Under the pieces are notes generated by a model. It searched no databases and was not told the DNA's origin. It worked only from the letters and a program-made list of their open reading frames with translations. A program made the translations under genes and the position numbers. Shown here one piece after another: positions 20,185-30,735 of a stretch of 64,000 bases of DNA; positions within the stretch are counted from its first letter, which is position 1, and each line of letters begins with the position of its first letter. Source of the DNA: Mitsuaria sp. PDC51 (GTDB lineage: Bacteria > Pseudomonadota > Gammaproteobacteria > Burkholderiales > Burkholderiaceae_C); assembly GCF_900113225.1 (NCBI RefSeq), contig NZ_FOZE01000002.1, forward strand, positions 992,001 through 1,056,000, in the 5' to 3' direction.

Positions 20185-20886
20185 TCAGTCCAGCGACCAC
20201 TCCAGGTCGACGCCCTTGCCCTTGAGCCAGTCCCGCGCCGCGGAGAAGTGGCCGCAGCCGATGAACGGCACCGGCCCGCGCGTGGCCGAGAGCGGCGACG
20301 GGTGATTGGCCTGCAGCACAAGGTGACCGTTACCGGCGGCCTCGATCAACGGCGCCTTGGCCTGCGCATGCGCGCCCCACAGCAGGTAGACCTTCGGCGC
20401 CGCATCCCGCGCCGTCGCGGCGATGAGCGCATCGGTGAGCGATTCCCAGCCCTTCTTCGCATGCGAGGCGGCGGCGCCGTCCTCAACCGTCAGGCTGGTG
20501 TTGAGCAGCAGCACGCCGCACCGGGCCCATTCGCCCAGGTGACCACACATCGCCGGCTGCTGGCCCAGGTCGCGCTGCAGCTCCTTGAAGATGTTGCGCA
20601 GCGACGGTGGCAGCTTCTGCCCCGCCGGCACCGAGAACGCCAGCCCTTCCGCCTGCCCCGGCCCGTGATACGGATCCTGGCCGACGATCACCACCGTCGC
20701 CCGCGTCAGCGGCGTGAGCCGCAGCGCGCGCAGCGGGTCCGGCGGATAGATGGCGGCGCCCGCGGCCAGGCGCGCCTTCAGCAGCGCTTCGATGCGCTGG
20801 CCGTCGGCGCTCGCGCGCCAGGCGTCGATCAGCGGCTGCCAGCCGTCGCCGACTTGCCAGTCGATGGCCTGCAGCGTCGCGGGCAT
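20185..20886 (-). CDS. ung: Uracil-DNA glycosylase
   Basis: Ung removes uracil from DNA. The 233-residue family 1 enzyme has the water-activating GQDPYHGPGQAEGLAFS motif, the LLLNTSLTVE segment and the leucine-loop HPSPLSATRG with the catalytic His. An ATG at 20886 with GAGG seven bases upstream is preferred to a TTG four codons earlier that overlaps the trpC stop. It is the last gene of the trp operon here, eight bases after trpC, so it may be co-transcribed with tryptophan genes. Confidence 0.95.
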   Translation of the reverse strand: MPATLQAIDWQVGDGWQPLIDAWRASADGQRIEALLKARLAAGAAIYPPDPLRALRLTPLTRATVVIVGQDPYHGPGQAEGLAFSVPAGQKLPPSLRNIFKELQRDLGQQPAMCGHLGEWARCGVLLLNTSLTVEDGAAASHAKKGWESLTDALIAATARDAAPKVYLLWGAHAQAKAPLIEAAGNGHLVLQANHPSPLSATRGPVPFIGCGHFSAARDWLKGKGVDLEWSLD

Positions 20887-20894
20887 CGCCGGCC

Positions 20895-21686
20895 TCAACC
20901 GAACAGCGCCGACAGCGCCGCGCCCGGGTCGGGCGCGCGCATGAAGGCCTCGCCGACCAGGAAGGCATGCACCTGCGCGTCGCGCATGCGCTGCACGTCG
21001 TCGGGACCCAGGATCCCGGACTCGGTCACCAGCAGGCGATCGGCCGGCACCTGCGCCAGCAGTCCCAGCGTCGTGTCCAGCGTCACCTCGAAGGTCTTCA
21101 GGTTGCGGTTGTTGATGCCCACCAGCGGCGTCTTCAGGCGCAGCGCGCGCTCGAGTTCGGCGCCATCGTGAACCTCCACCAGCACGTCCAGGCCCAGGCC
21201 CAGCGCGCAGTCCTCCAGCTCCGCCATCTGGCCGTCCGCGAGGCTGGCGACGATCAGCAGGATGCAGTCCGCGCCCATCGCGCGCGCCTCGTAGACCTGG
21301 TACGGATCAACCATGAAGTCCTTGCGCAGCACCGGCAGCGCGCAGGCGGCGCGCGCCTGCTGCAGGTACTCGACCGAGCCCTGGAAGTGCGGCGCGTCGG
21401 TGAGCACGCTCAGGCAGGCCGCGCCGTGCCGCTCGTAGCTGCGGGCGATGTCGGCGGGACGGAAGTCGGCGCGCAGCACGCCCTTGCTGGGGCTGGCCTT
21501 CTTCACTTCGGCGATCACACCGCTGCGGCCGGCGGCGATCTTGTCGCGCAGCGCCTGCGCGAAGCCGCGCGTGGGCTCCGCGCGCGATTCCGCCTCGGCA
21601 CGCAGGGCGGCCAGCGGCACGCGGGCCTGCGCGGCGGCGACCTCGTCGCGCTTGACGGCATTGATGCGATCCAGGATGTCGGACAT
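20895..21686 (-). CDS. trpC: Indole-3-glycerol phosphate synthase
   Basis: TrpC closes the indole ring from CdRP. The 263-residue TIM barrel has the conserved [13 protein letters not shown] segment with the catalytic Lys, [26 protein letters not shown], and the phosphate-binding ESGI near the end. It is a stand-alone enzyme, without TrpF fusion. It follows trpD by 78 bases on the same strand. Confidence 0.97.
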   Translation of the reverse strand: MSDILDRINAVKRDEVAAAQARVPLAALRAEAESRAEPTRGFAQALRDKIAAGRSGVIAEVKKASPSKGVLRADFRPADIARSYERHGAACLSVLTDAPHFQGSVEYLQQARAACALPVLRKDFMVDPYQVYEARAMGADCILLIVASLADGQMAELEDCALGLGLDVLVEVHDGAELERALRLKTPLVGINNRNLKTFEVTLDTTLGLLAQVPADRLLVTESGILGPDDVQRMRDAQVHAFLVGEAFMRAPDPGAALSALFG

Positions 21687-21764
21687 GGCTTTCTCACTTC
21701 AGGTCCGGCGCCAGGGCCGGAGGCGGTCGACGCCCAGGCCCGCACGGGCCCGGCCTCGCCACGA

Positions 21765-22805
21765 TCAGGACTGCGCCGCGGCTTGCCGCTGCGTCTCGGC
21801 GACGAATTCGTCGAGCTTGGCGCGCGCCGCGCCGGACTCGATCGCCGCGCGCGCCTTCACGATGCCGTCGGCGATGGACTCGACGACATTGGCCGCATAC
21901 AGCGTCGCGCCGGCATTGAGCAGCACGATGTCGCGCGCCGCGCCGGGCTCGTTGCCGAGCACGCCCAGCAGGATGCGGCGGCTCTCCTCGGGGCCGCTCA
22001 CCCGCAGGTTGCGGCTGGCGACCATGGGCATGCCGAAGTCCTCGGGATGGATCTCGTACTCGCGGATCTCGCCGTTGCGGAGCTCGCCGACCAGCGTCGC
22101 CGCGCCCAGCGAGATCTCGTCCATGTTGTCCTTGCCGTAGACCACGACCGCGTGCTGCGCGCCCAGGCGCTGCATCACGCGGACCTGGATGCCGACCAGG
22201 TCCGGATGGAACACGCCCATCAGGATGTTGGGCGCGTCCGCCGGATTGGTCAGCGGACCCAGGATGTTGAAGATGGTGCGCACGCCCAGTTCCTTGCGGA
22301 CAGGCGCAATGTTCTTCATCGCCGGGTGATGGTTGGGCGCGAACATGAAGCCGATGCCGGTGTTGCGCACGCAATCGGCGACCGCCTGCGGCGGCAGCGA
22401 CAGCGTCACGCCGAGCGCCTCCAGCACATCCGCGCTGCCGGTCTTGGACGAGACGCTGCGGTTGCCGTGCTTGGCCACCTGCGCGCCCGCCGCGGCCGCC
22501 ACGAACATCGAGCAGGTCGAGATGTTGAAGGTATGCGCGCCGTCGCCGCCGGTGCCGACGACGTCCACCAGGTGCGGCCCCGGCGTGATCGGCACCTTGA
22601 CGGAGAACTCGCGCATCACCTGCGCTGCGGCGGTGATCTCGCCGATGGTCTCCTTCTTCACGCGCAGGCCGATCAGGATGGCCGCGGCGGTCACCGGCGA
22701 GATCTCGCCGCTCATGATGCGGCGCATCAGCGCCAGCATCTCGTCGTGGAAGATCTCGCGGTGCTCGATGACCCGCGTCAGCGCTTCGTTGTCGGTGATG
22801 GGCAT
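21765..22805 (-). CDS. trpD: Anthranilate phosphoribosyltransferase
   Basis: TrpD transfers phosphoribose from PRPP to anthranilate. The 346 residues contain the PRPP loop [17 protein letters not shown] and the [21 protein letters not shown] stretch, with [10 protein letters not shown] lining the anthranilate channel. The ATG at 22805 (MPITDNEAL) is used; 25 earlier in-frame codons overlap ltaE. It is 13 bases after the threonine aldolase gene. Confidence 0.97.
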   Translation of the reverse strand: MPITDNEALTRVIEHREIFHDEMLALMRRIMSGEISPVTAAAILIGLRVKKETIGEITAAAQVMREFSVKVPITPGPHLVDVVGTGGDGAHTFNISTCSMFVAAAAGAQVAKHGNRSVSSKTGSADVLEALGVTLSLPPQAVADCVRNTGIGFMFAPNHHPAMKNIAPVRKELGVRTIFNILGPLTNPADAPNILMGVFHPDLVGIQVRVMQRLGAQHAVVVYGKDNMDEISLGAATLVGELRNGEIREYEIHPEDFGMPMVASRNLRVSGPEESRRILLGVLGNEPGAARDIVLLNAGATLYAANVVESIADGIVKARAAIESGAARAKLDEFVAETQRQAAAQS

Positions 22806-22818
22806 GGTGGCCTCCCGC

Positions 22819-23885
<1,067 letters not shown>

Positions 23886-23889
<4 letters not shown>

Positions 23890-24470
23890 CGCGCCAACTC
23901 CAGGAAGTTCTTGAGCATCGCGTGGCCGTGCTCGGACAGGATGGATTCGGGATGGAACTGCACGCCCTCCAGCGGCGTGGCGGTGCCGGCGAGCGCGCGG
24001 TGACGCACGCCCATGATCTCGCCGTCCTCGCTGCGCGCGCTGATCTCCAGCTCGGCCGGAATCGTCGCTTCCTCGATCGCCAGCGAGTGGTAGCGGATCA
24101 CGTCGAAGCGCTCGGGCAGGCCGCTGAAGACGCCCTGCGTGTCGGTGGTGATGGTCGAGGACTTGCCATGCATCTGCACCTTGGCGCGGATGATGTTCCC
24201 ACCAAGCGCGGCACCGATGCTCTGGTGGCCCAGGCACACGCCCAGGATGGGCAGCTGGCCGATGAAGCGCTGGATCGCCGGCACGCAGATGCCGGCTTCC
24301 TTGGGCGTGCAGGGGCCGGGCGAGAGCACGAGGTGGGTGGGCTTGAGCGCCGCGATCTCGTCGAGGCTGATCTGGTCGTTGCGGACCGTCTTCACGTCGG
24401 CGCCGAGCTCGGCGAAGTACTGCACCAGGTTGAAGGTGAAGCTGTCGTAGTTGTCGATCATCAGCAGCAT
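23886..24470 (-). CDS. trpG: Anthranilate synthase component II (glutamine amidotransferase)
   Basis: TrpG supplies ammonia from glutamine to TrpE. The 194 residues start [19 protein letters not shown]. The class I triad is intact: nucleophile Cys in [10 protein letters not shown], and His-Glu in [14 protein letters not shown]. It follows trpE by 20 bases. In many bacteria this subunit is shared with p-aminobenzoate synthesis; no pabA-specific hint is visible here. Confidence 0.97.
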
Positions 24471-24490
24471 GTCGTTCTCCTTCGTCCGGG

Positions 24491-25975
24491 TCAGAAACCT
24501 TCCTCGACCAGCTCCGCCGCGCGCAGTAGCGCGCGGGCCTTGGCCTCGGTCTCCTTCCATTCGAGCTCGGGCACCGAATCGGCCACGATGCCCGCCGCCG
24601 CCTGCACGTAGAGCACCTGGTCCATGACCACGCCGGTGCGGATCGCGATGGCCAGGTCCATGTCGCCGCCGAAGCTCAGGTAGCCGCAGGCGCCGCCATA
24701 GATGCCGCGCTTGACGGGCTCGAGCGTGTCGATGATCTCCATCGCGCGGATCTTGGGCGCGCCCGACAGCGTGCCGGCCGGGAAGCTGGCGCGGAACACG
24801 TCCATGTTGCCGATGCCGTCCTTCAGCAGGCCCTCGACATTGCTGACGATGTGCATCACATGCGAATAGCGCTCGACCGCGAACGCGTCGGTGACCTTGA
24901 CGCTGCCGGTCCGCGCGATGCGACCGATGTCGTTGCGGGCCAGGTCGATCAGCATCAGGTGCTCGGCGCGCTCCTTGGGATCGGCCTTGAGCTCCACTTC
25001 GAGCGCCTGATCCTGCTCCGGCGTGCCGCCGCGCGGACGCGTGCCGGCCAGCGGGCGGATCGTGACCTTGCGGCCTTCCGGCGTCGATTCCTGGCGCACC
25101 AGGATCTCGGGCGAAGCGCCGACGATCTGGAAGTCCCCCATGTCGTAGAAGTACATGTAGGGGCTGGGATTGAGCGAACGCAGCGCGCGGTAGAGGCTCA
25201 GCGGCGATTCGGTGTAGCGCTTCTTGAGCCGCTGGCCGAAGACGATCTGCATGCAGTCGCCGGCCGCGATGAAGGCCTTGGCCTTGTCGACCGAGGCGAG
25301 GAAGTCGGCCTTGTTGAACTCGCGCTCGACCGGATGGGCTTGCCCGCGCACCACGCGCGGCGCGGCCACCGAGTAGCCCAGCTTGTCCTTGAGCTCGGTC
25401 AGCCGCTTCTTGGCCTTGAAGTAGGCCTCGGGCTGCGACGGGTCGGCGTAGACGATCAGGTAGAGCTTGCCCGAGAGGTTGTCGATGACGGCGAGCTCCT
25501 CGCACTGCAGCAGCATCACGTCGGGGGTGGGCAGGCCGCCCTCGGGCGTGGAGTCCGCCAGGCGCGGCTCGATGTAGCGCACCGCGTCGTAGCCGAAGTA
25601 GCCGGCCAGGCCGCCGCAGAAGCGCGGCATGCCGGGCCGCAGCGCGACCTTGAAGCGCTGCTGGTAGGCCTCGATGAAGGCGAGCGGGTCTCCCTCGTGG
25701 GTCTCGAGCACCGCGCCGTCACGGATCACGCGGGTGACCGTGCCTTCGCTCTTGAGCACGGTGCGGGCCGGCAGCCCGATGAAGGAGTAGCGCCCGAAGC
25801 GCTCGCCGCCGACCACGGATTCCAGCAGGAAGCTGTGCCGGCCCGGCCCGTTGCCGGCGCAGAGCTTGAGGTAGAGCGAGAGCGGGGTCTCAAGGTCCGC
25901 GAAGGCCTCGCTGATCAGCGGGATGCGGTTGTAGCCGTCAGCGGCCAGGCTTTGGAATTCCAGTTCGGTGATCAC
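24491..25975 (-). CDS. trpE: Anthranilate synthase component I
   Basis: TrpE makes anthranilate from chorismate and is the feedback-inhibited entry to tryptophan synthesis. The 494 residues start with GTG at 25975, giving [19 protein letters not shown], the standard betaproteobacterial N-terminus, with AAGAGG ten bases upstream. The Trp-binding LLES motif, the catalytic [16 protein letters not shown] segment, and the [16 protein letters not shown] and [12 protein letters not shown] stretches are present. The gene follows a Trp-rich leader peptide and hairpins (26049-26236), so attenuation control is likely. Confidence 0.97.
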   Translation of the reverse strand: MITELEFQSLAADGYNRIPLISEAFADLETPLSLYLKLCAGNGPGRHSFLLESVVGGERFGRYSFIGLPARTVLKSEGTVTRVIRDGAVLETHEGDPLAFIEAYQQRFKVALRPGMPRFCGGLAGYFGYDAVRYIEPRLADSTPEGGLPTPDVMLLQCEELAVIDNLSGKLYLIVYADPSQPEAYFKAKKRLTELKDKLGYSVAAPRVVRGQAHPVEREFNKADFLASVDKAKAFIAAGDCMQIVFGQRLKKRYTESPLSLYRALRSLNPSPYMYFYDMGDFQIVGASPEILVRQESTPEGRKVTIRPLAGTRPRGGTPEQDQALEVELKADPKERAEHLMLIDLARNDIGRIARTGSVKVTDAFAVERYSHVMHIVSNVEGLLKDGIGNMDVFRASFPAGTLSGAPKIRAMEIIDTLEPVKRGIYGGACGYLSFGGDMDLAIAIRTGVVMDQVLYVQAAAGIVADSVPELEWKETEAKARALLRAAELVEEGF

Positions 25976-26048
25976 GTCGTCAAACCTCTTGTCGGCTGCG
26001 GCGAGGCCGGCGATGCAGGGCATCACGGCGCGCGCGCAAGCGGAAACT

Positions 26049-26137
26049 CAGGTCGCCTGTTGGACCTGCCCCGTCGGGTAGGGTGCAGCAAGAGTGTGAC
26101 GGTGACCCGCGTCCGAGGGATAGAGGGGACGGCGGGT
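26049..26137 (-). promoter_or_regulatory. Candidate trp attenuator hairpins
   Basis: Between the leader peptide stop and trpE are two clear hairpins. The first (26105-26137) pairs ACCCG(C)CGTCC with GGACGCGGGT, ten base pairs with one bulge. The second (26049-26068) pairs CAGGTC with GACCTG around an 8-base loop and is followed by AGTTT. The second is a plausible but weak terminator. Competing pairings that would make a true antiterminator were not computed. Confidence 0.5.
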
Positions 26138-26155
26138 GGCAAGCAGCAGGCGGCT

Positions 26156-26236
26156 TCAGGTGAAGTCGTGCCAGGATCGCCAGGGCCAGGCTCCCCGGTC
26201 GTTCGACCCCTTGATGTGCTTGCGCGTGATAAACAT
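26156..26236 (-). CDS. trpL: trp operon leader peptide with three Trp codons
   Basis: This is a 26-codon open frame beginning MFITRKHIKG and ending GAWPWRSWHDFT followed by TGA. Three TGG codons fall within six codons (residues 17, 19, 22). It lies 180 bases before trpE on the same strand and is followed by hairpins. This is the classical design of a ribosome-mediated attenuator: stalling at Trp codons when charged tRNA-Trp is scarce. There is no Shine-Dalgarno; a TACACT -10 word at 26252-26247 would start transcription within a few bases of the ATG. It may thus be a leaderless start, as known for trpL of some alphaproteobacteria. Confidence 0.75.
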   Translation of the reverse strand: MFITRKHIKGSNDRGAWPWRSWHDFT

Positions 26237-26246
26237 GGTGCGGCGC

Positions 26247-26252
26247 AGTGTA
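26247..26252 (-). promoter_or_regulatory. Possible -10 element of the trp operon
   Basis: TACACT on the minus strand lies ten bases before the leader ATG. The matching -35 position (CCGGAC near 26270-26275) is poor. If used, transcription would begin at about 26236-26240. Confidence 0.4.
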
Positions 26253-26353
26253 GCAGGCGGATTCCCGGGGTCCGGCCGCGGGGCGGTTCGCGCATACTCC
26301 CCGTCCAGAGCCGGCCGCGGAGCCGGCCGATCCTCCGGAGGGAAGGAGACACC

Positions 26354-27049
26354 ATGTCCAAGCGCAATGTCCTGATGGCCGCGCTCGCGGCCGCGATGCT
26401 GGCGCCCGTCGGGGCGTCCGCCCAGTCGACGCCACCGGGCGCGTCATCGGCCGCGCCGGCCGCCCCGCCCGCGGCGGCCCCGGCGCCGGTCGAGCTCGCC
26501 GGCGTCAAGTACGACGGCACCGCCGAGGTCGCCGGCCAGAAGCTGCAGCTCAACGGCGCGGGGATCCGCTACAAGGCGATCTTCAAGGTCTACACCGCCG
26601 GCCTGTACCTGAACGCGAAGGCCACCACGCCGGAGGCCGTGCTGGCCAACAACGGTCCCAAGCGCATCCACATCCAGATGCTGCGCGACATCGATGGCGA
26701 GGAGCTGGGCAAGCTCTTCACCAAGGGCATGGAGCAGAACGCCACGCGCGAGGAATTCGGCCGCTCCATCAGCGGCGTGCTGCGCATGTCGGAGATCTTC
26801 GTGCAGAAGAAGAAGCTCAAGACCGGAGAGAGCTTCGGTGTGGACTACATCCCCGGCACCGGCACCGTGGTCTTCGTCAACGGCCAGCTGATTCCCGGCG
26901 AGCCGATCAAGGGCGAGGACTTCTTCCACATGCTGCTGAAGATCTGGCTGGGCAAGTCGCCGGCCGATTCCGACCTGAAGGTGGCGCTGCTGGGCGGCGC
27001 CAAGCCTGCCGCGACGAGCAGCCGCAACGCCGCGGGCAGCAACCGCTGA
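26354..27049 (+). CDS. Periplasmic chalcone-isomerase-fold protein (Chalcone_3 type)
   Basis: The 231-residue protein has a signal peptide (MSKRNVLMAALAAAMLAPVGASA), a Pro/Ala-rich linker (about 25-47), then a chalcone isomerase-like fold starting VELAGVKYDGTAEVAGQKLQLNGAGIRYK. Family members bind fatty acids or have unknown periplasmic roles; true chalcone isomerase activity is not expected. GGAAGGAG is eight bases before the ATG. It diverges from the trp operon and converges on gph, 22 bases apart. No lipobox Cys is present, so it is probably soluble periplasmic. Confidence 0.8.
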   Translation: MSKRNVLMAALAAAMLAPVGASAQSTPPGASSAAPAAPPAAAPAPVELAGVKYDGTAEVAGQKLQLNGAGIRYKAIFKVYTAGLYLNAKATTPEAVLANNGPKRIHIQMLRDIDGEELGKLFTKGMEQNATREEFGRSISGVLRMSEIFVQKKKLKTGESFGVDYIPGTGTVVFVNGQLIPGEPIKGEDFFHMLLKIWLGKSPADSDLKVALLGGAKPAATSSRNAAGSNR

Positions 27050-27071
27050 GCTCGCGGCGCTCCGCGAGCGC

Positions 27072-27731
27072 TCAGCCGAGCAGCTCGTCCAGCCGGTCCA
27101 GGTAGCGATCCGCGGGCACGCCGCGGATCGGCTCGCCGTGGTTGTAGCCGTAGCTGACCAGCGCGATCGGGCAGCCGGCCGCGTGGGCGGCGCGGGCGTC
27201 GTTGCTGGAGTCGCCGATCATCCAGGTCGTGGCCGGCGCGCTGCCCAGCGCCTCGCAGGTCTTGAGCAGCGGCAGCGGATCGGGCTTCTTGCGCTCGAAG
27301 TCGTCGCCGCCGAAGACGCGGTCGAAGTAGTGGGCCAGGCCCTTGCGCCGGAGCAGCTCGCGGGCGAAGGCGGCCGGCTTGTTGGTCAGGCAGGCCATCG
27401 GCAGGCCGAGCGCCTTGAGCGCGTCCAGTCCCTCGACGACGCCGGGAAACACATCGGCGTGCTCGCCGTTGAGCACCTCGTAATGGCGCTGGTACAGCGT
27501 CCAGGCCTCCTCGTAGCGCTGCGGCGGCGCGCCCGCCTCGGCGAGCACGCTGCGGATCAGGTGCTCGCTGCCCTGCCCGATGGTGTGCTCGACGAAAGCG
27601 CGCGAGACCTCGGGCAGCGCCATGTCGGCCATCACGCGGTTGAGCACGGCGACGAAGTCGCCCAGCGTGTCGACGAGCGTGCCGTCGAGGTCGAGCATGA
27701 AGGCGGTGGGAGTGGGAACGAGCGCGGGCAT
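27072..27731 (-). CDS. gph: Phosphoglycolate phosphatase
   Basis: Gph is a HAD-family phosphatase that removes 2-phosphoglycolate. The 219 residues show motif I FMLDLDGTLVDTLGDF (nucleophile Asp), motif II CLTNKPAAF, motif III Lys in FERKKPDPLP, and motif IV MIGDSSNDARAAHAAG. The helical cap is of the usual size. In betaproteobacteria gph commonly lies between rpe and trpE. Here trpE is on the expected side, but rpe is about 21 kb away, beyond the accessory region. Confidence 0.93.
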   Translation of the reverse strand: MPALVPTPTAFMLDLDGTLVDTLGDFVAVLNRVMADMALPEVSRAFVEHTIGQGSEHLIRSVLAEAGAPPQRYEEAWTLYQRHYEVLNGEHADVFPGVVEGLDALKALGLPMACLTNKPAAFARELLRRKGLAHYFDRVFGGDDFERKKPDPLPLLKTCEALGSAPATTWMIGDSSNDARAAHAAGCPIALVSYGYNHGEPIRGVPADRYLDRLDELLG

Positions 27732-27813
27732 CGGTGCGGCAACGAGGACATCGGGGCCCGCATCGTAGCGGTGCCCCGCCGACCGCCTCGCTCGCCCGGG
27801 CGCGTTCAGGCGT

Positions 27814-29331
27814 TCAGGAGAACGCGCCCACCGCCGTCACCAGCGCCTGCGACTGCTGCTCGAGCGACTCGGCCGCGGCCGAGGCCTGCTCGACCAGCGC
27901 CGCGTTCTGCTGCGTCGCCTGGTCCATCTGCGCGATGGCCTGATTGATCTGCTCGATGCCGGCGGTCTGCTCCTGGCTGGCGCTGGAGATCTCGCCGACG
28001 ATGTCGGTGACCCGCTTCACGCTGCCCACGATCTGCGACATGGTCGCGCCGGCCTGGCTCACCAGCGCGCTGCCTGCCTCGACCTTCTGCACCGAGTCGC
28101 CGATCAGCGACTTGATCTCCTTGGCCGCCGTCGCGCTGCGCTGCGCCAGCGTGCGCACCTCCGAGGCCACCACCGCGAAGCCACGTCCCTGCTCCCCGGC
28201 GCGGGCCGCCTCCACCGCCGCGTTCAGCGCCAGGATGTTGGTCTGGAAGGCGATGCCGTCGATGACGCCGATGATGTCGACGATCTTGTTGGACGAGCCG
28301 CTGATGGACGCCATCGTGGCCACCACCTCGTCGACCACCTGGCCGCCCTGCACCGCGAAATCGGACGCCGACATCGCCAGTTGGTTGGCCTGCCGGGCGT
28401 TGTCGGCGCTCTGCTTGACGGTGGCGGTCAGTTCCTCCATCGACGCCGCCGTCTCTTCCAGCGCGCTGGCCTGCGCCTCGGTGCGCGAGGACAGGTCGCG
28501 GTTGCCCGAGGCGATCTCCCCCGCGGCACTGGCGATGGTGTCGGTCGCGCCGCGGATCTGGCCGACGGTGGTCGACAGGCTGCGCTGCATGCGGTCCATC
28601 GCCACCAGCAGGCTGTCGGCATGCGCGCCGCGCAGGTCCACCGCCACGTTCAGGTCGCCGGCACCGATGCGGTGGACGATCTCCGAGGCATAGGCCGGCT
28701 CGCCGCCCAGCTGGCGGTAGATGCTGGTCGCCAGGCGCCAGCCCAGCAGGCCGACCACCGCCATCAGCGCCAGGCCGATCGACAGCAGCACCGTGGCGCT
28801 GCGCCAGAAGGCCTTGTCGATGTCGTCGATGTAGTCGCCGAAGCCGACGATCCAGTCCCAGGGCTCGAAGCGGGTCACCGCGTAGAGCTTCTCGACCTCG
28901 TCCTTGGTGTTGGGCCGCGTCCCCGGTGCGATCACGGTGCCAACCTTGCGGCCTTCCAGCGCGGCGCGATAGCGCACGCCGGCCTCCTTGCCGCCCTTGG
29001 CGTCGACGATGCCGACGCGCTTCGGATTGGGATGCACCAGGTTGACGTCATCGCTGTAGCCGCGGACGAAGAAGTAGAGCTCGTCCTTGCGGAAGCTGCC
29101 GATGATCAGCTTGCCCTGACGCTGTGCCTCCTCGCGGGTCAGCTTGCCGGCGAGCTCCTGCTCGTGCAGCTTCTCGAGCGCGGCCTGGGCCAGCACCACC
29201 AACGTGGACAGCTGCGCGGTGCGCTCCTTCATCATCGTCTGGCGCAGCGTCGTCAAGGACACCGTTGCCAGGACCACCATGCCGATCAACGCGGCCAGAC
29301 ACAGGAAAAGAATGCGGGTGCGGAGTTTCAT
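27814..29331 (-). CDS. Methyl-accepting chemotaxis protein with sCache sensor domain
   Basis: The 505-residue receptor starts [12 protein letters not shown] with membrane segment 1 (about 7-30). It has a periplasmic single-Cache domain (about 31-180; [18 protein letters not shown] near its end), membrane segment 2 (about 183-205), HAMP, and a signalling domain. The hairpin tip reads [30 protein letters not shown]. No CheR-docking pentapeptide is seen at the C-terminus. The extra 33 upstream codons were rejected. Its ligand is unknown; such sCache receptors often sense small organic acids. Confidence 0.93.
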   Translation of the reverse strand: MKLRTRILFLCLAALIGMVVLATVSLTTLRQTMMKERTAQLSTLVVLAQAALEKLHEQELAGKLTREEAQRQGKLIIGSFRKDELYFFVRGYSDDVNLVHPNPKRVGIVDAKGGKEAGVRYRAALEGRKVGTVIAPGTRPNTKDEVEKLYAVTRFEPWDWIVGFGDYIDDIDKAFWRSATVLLSIGLALMAVVGLLGWRLATSIYRQLGGEPAYASEIVHRIGAGDLNVAVDLRGAHADSLLVAMDRMQRSLSTTVGQIRGATDTIASAAGEIASGNRDLSSRTEAQASALEETAASMEELTATVKQSADNARQANQLAMSASDFAVQGGQVVDEVVATMASISGSSNKIVDIIGVIDGIAFQTNILALNAAVEAARAGEQGRGFAVVASEVRTLAQRSATAAKEIKSLIGDSVQKVEAGSALVSQAGATMSQIVGSVKRVTDIVGEISSASQEQTAGIEQINQAIAQMDQATQQNAALVEQASAAAESLEQQSQALVTAVGAFS

Positions 29332-29588
29332 GAGTGGGAAGAGAACGGCGCCGCCACGCCCGATGCACGGGGCGGCGCGAATGGACCAGACAGCACTATC
29401 GGCTCGTTCCGTTCGATGCTGAATCCCCATCGCCGCTAACGCACGGCGTTATGCGTCACTACCTCACGGCCGCGCCCCCACGGTCGGCCTGCCGTGCGCC
29501 GTCACGCCGGCCCGTATCCCCAACTTGACCGCTTGCGACGCCAGCGCCCGGCGCCTAGGCTGGTCCATTGCCACTGCGGGAGACGGCC

Positions 29589-30716
29589 ATGCCCCTCGAC
29601 CCTGACGCGCGTGCCGACGGCATCGCGCTCGCGCTGTCCGGCGGCGGCTTCCGAGCCGTGCTGTTCCATGTCGGCGTGCTGTGGCGGCTCAACGAGCTGG
29701 GCGTGCTGGGCCGGCTGGCGCGCCTGTCCAGCGTGTCCGGCGGCTCGATCGCCTCGGGGCTGCTGGCCGTGCGCTGGCCGCGGCTGGCCTTCGATGGCGA
29801 CGGGCACTCCCCGCGTTTCGAGGCCGAAGTCGTGACACCGCTGCGCGAGTTCTGCGCCCGCAACATCGACGTGGCCTCGGTGCTGTCGGGCGCCTTCAAT
29901 CCCTTCCGGTCGGCCGGCGAGGCCGTCGCCGAGGAATATCGCCAGCGTCTGGGCCTGGACGCCTCGCTGCAGTCGCTGCCCGATACGCCGCGCTTCGTGT
30001 TCAACGCGACCAACTACGCCACCGGCGTCAGCTTCCGCTTCTCCAAGCCCTACGCCGGCGACTACCGCATCGGCCTCATCCCGAAACCGCGCTTCGACGT
30101 GGCCACAGCGGTCGCCTGCTCGAGCGCCTTCCCGCCGGTCCTGGCGCCGATCGCGCTGGACGTGCGGCCGGAGGACTTCACCCGCGTCGATGGCGCCGAC
30201 CTCTACGACCAGGTCGACTACCGCCGCCGCCTGATGCTGGCCGACGGCGGCGTCTACGACAACCTCGGGCTGGAGACCGTCTGGGGCCGCCATGCGACGG
30301 TGCTGGTCAGCGACGCCGGCAAGCCCTTCGACATCGACGCCGGCATCGGCACGATGGCCCCGCGGCAGGTGCTGCGGGCGATGGACATCGGGCTGAACCA
30401 GGCGCTGGCCCTGCGCAAGCGCATGCTGATCGCGGCCTACGCGCGCGGCGAGGCCCAGGGCGCGTTCTGGGCCATCGACACCGACATCGCCGACTACCCC
30501 GCGACCGAGGTGCCGGCGCTGTCCGTCGATCCGGCGCGGATCGCCGACCTCGCGGCGATCCGCACGCGCCTGGACCGCTTCAAGGAACAGGAGCAGTGCG
30601 AGCTGATCAACTGGGGTTACGCGGTCAGCGACGCCGCGCTGCGTTCCCGCGCGCCGGCGGTGGTCTTCCGCTCCCAGGCACCCGCCTGGCCCTATCCGCG
30701 GCACGCGTTGTCCTGA
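29589..30716 (+). CDS. Patatin-like phospholipase
   Basis: The 375 residues make a patatin Ser-Asp hydrolase. The oxyanion loop SGGGFRA is near residue 17. The nucleophile elbow is SVSGGS. The dyad Asp is in LADGGVYDNLGLE. The catalytic residues are intact. There is no signal peptide or membrane segment, so it is a cytosolic lipid hydrolase. The ATG at 29589, with GGGAG upstream, is preferred to an earlier TTG. It is followed after 19 bases by an MBL-fold hydrolase, making a two-gene unit. Patatins of this kind can be housekeeping or toxic effectors such as CapV; the sequence alone does not decide. Confidence 0.88.
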   Translation: MPLDPDARADGIALALSGGGFRAVLFHVGVLWRLNELGVLGRLARLSSVSGGSIASGLLAVRWPRLAFDGDGHSPRFEAEVVTPLREFCARNIDVASVLSGAFNPFRSAGEAVAEEYRQRLGLDASLQSLPDTPRFVFNATNYATGVSFRFSKPYAGDYRIGLIPKPRFDVATAVACSSAFPPVLAPIALDVRPEDFTRVDGADLYDQVDYRRRLMLADGGVYDNLGLETVWGRHATVLVSDAGKPFDIDAGIGTMAPRQVLRAMDIGLNQALALRKRMLIAAYARGEAQGAFWAIDTDIADYPATEVPALSVDPARIADLAAIRTRLDRFKEQEQCELINWGYAVSDAALRSRAPAVVFRSQAPAWPYPRHALS

Positions 30717-30735
30717 GCGCGTCGCCACGACCGCC

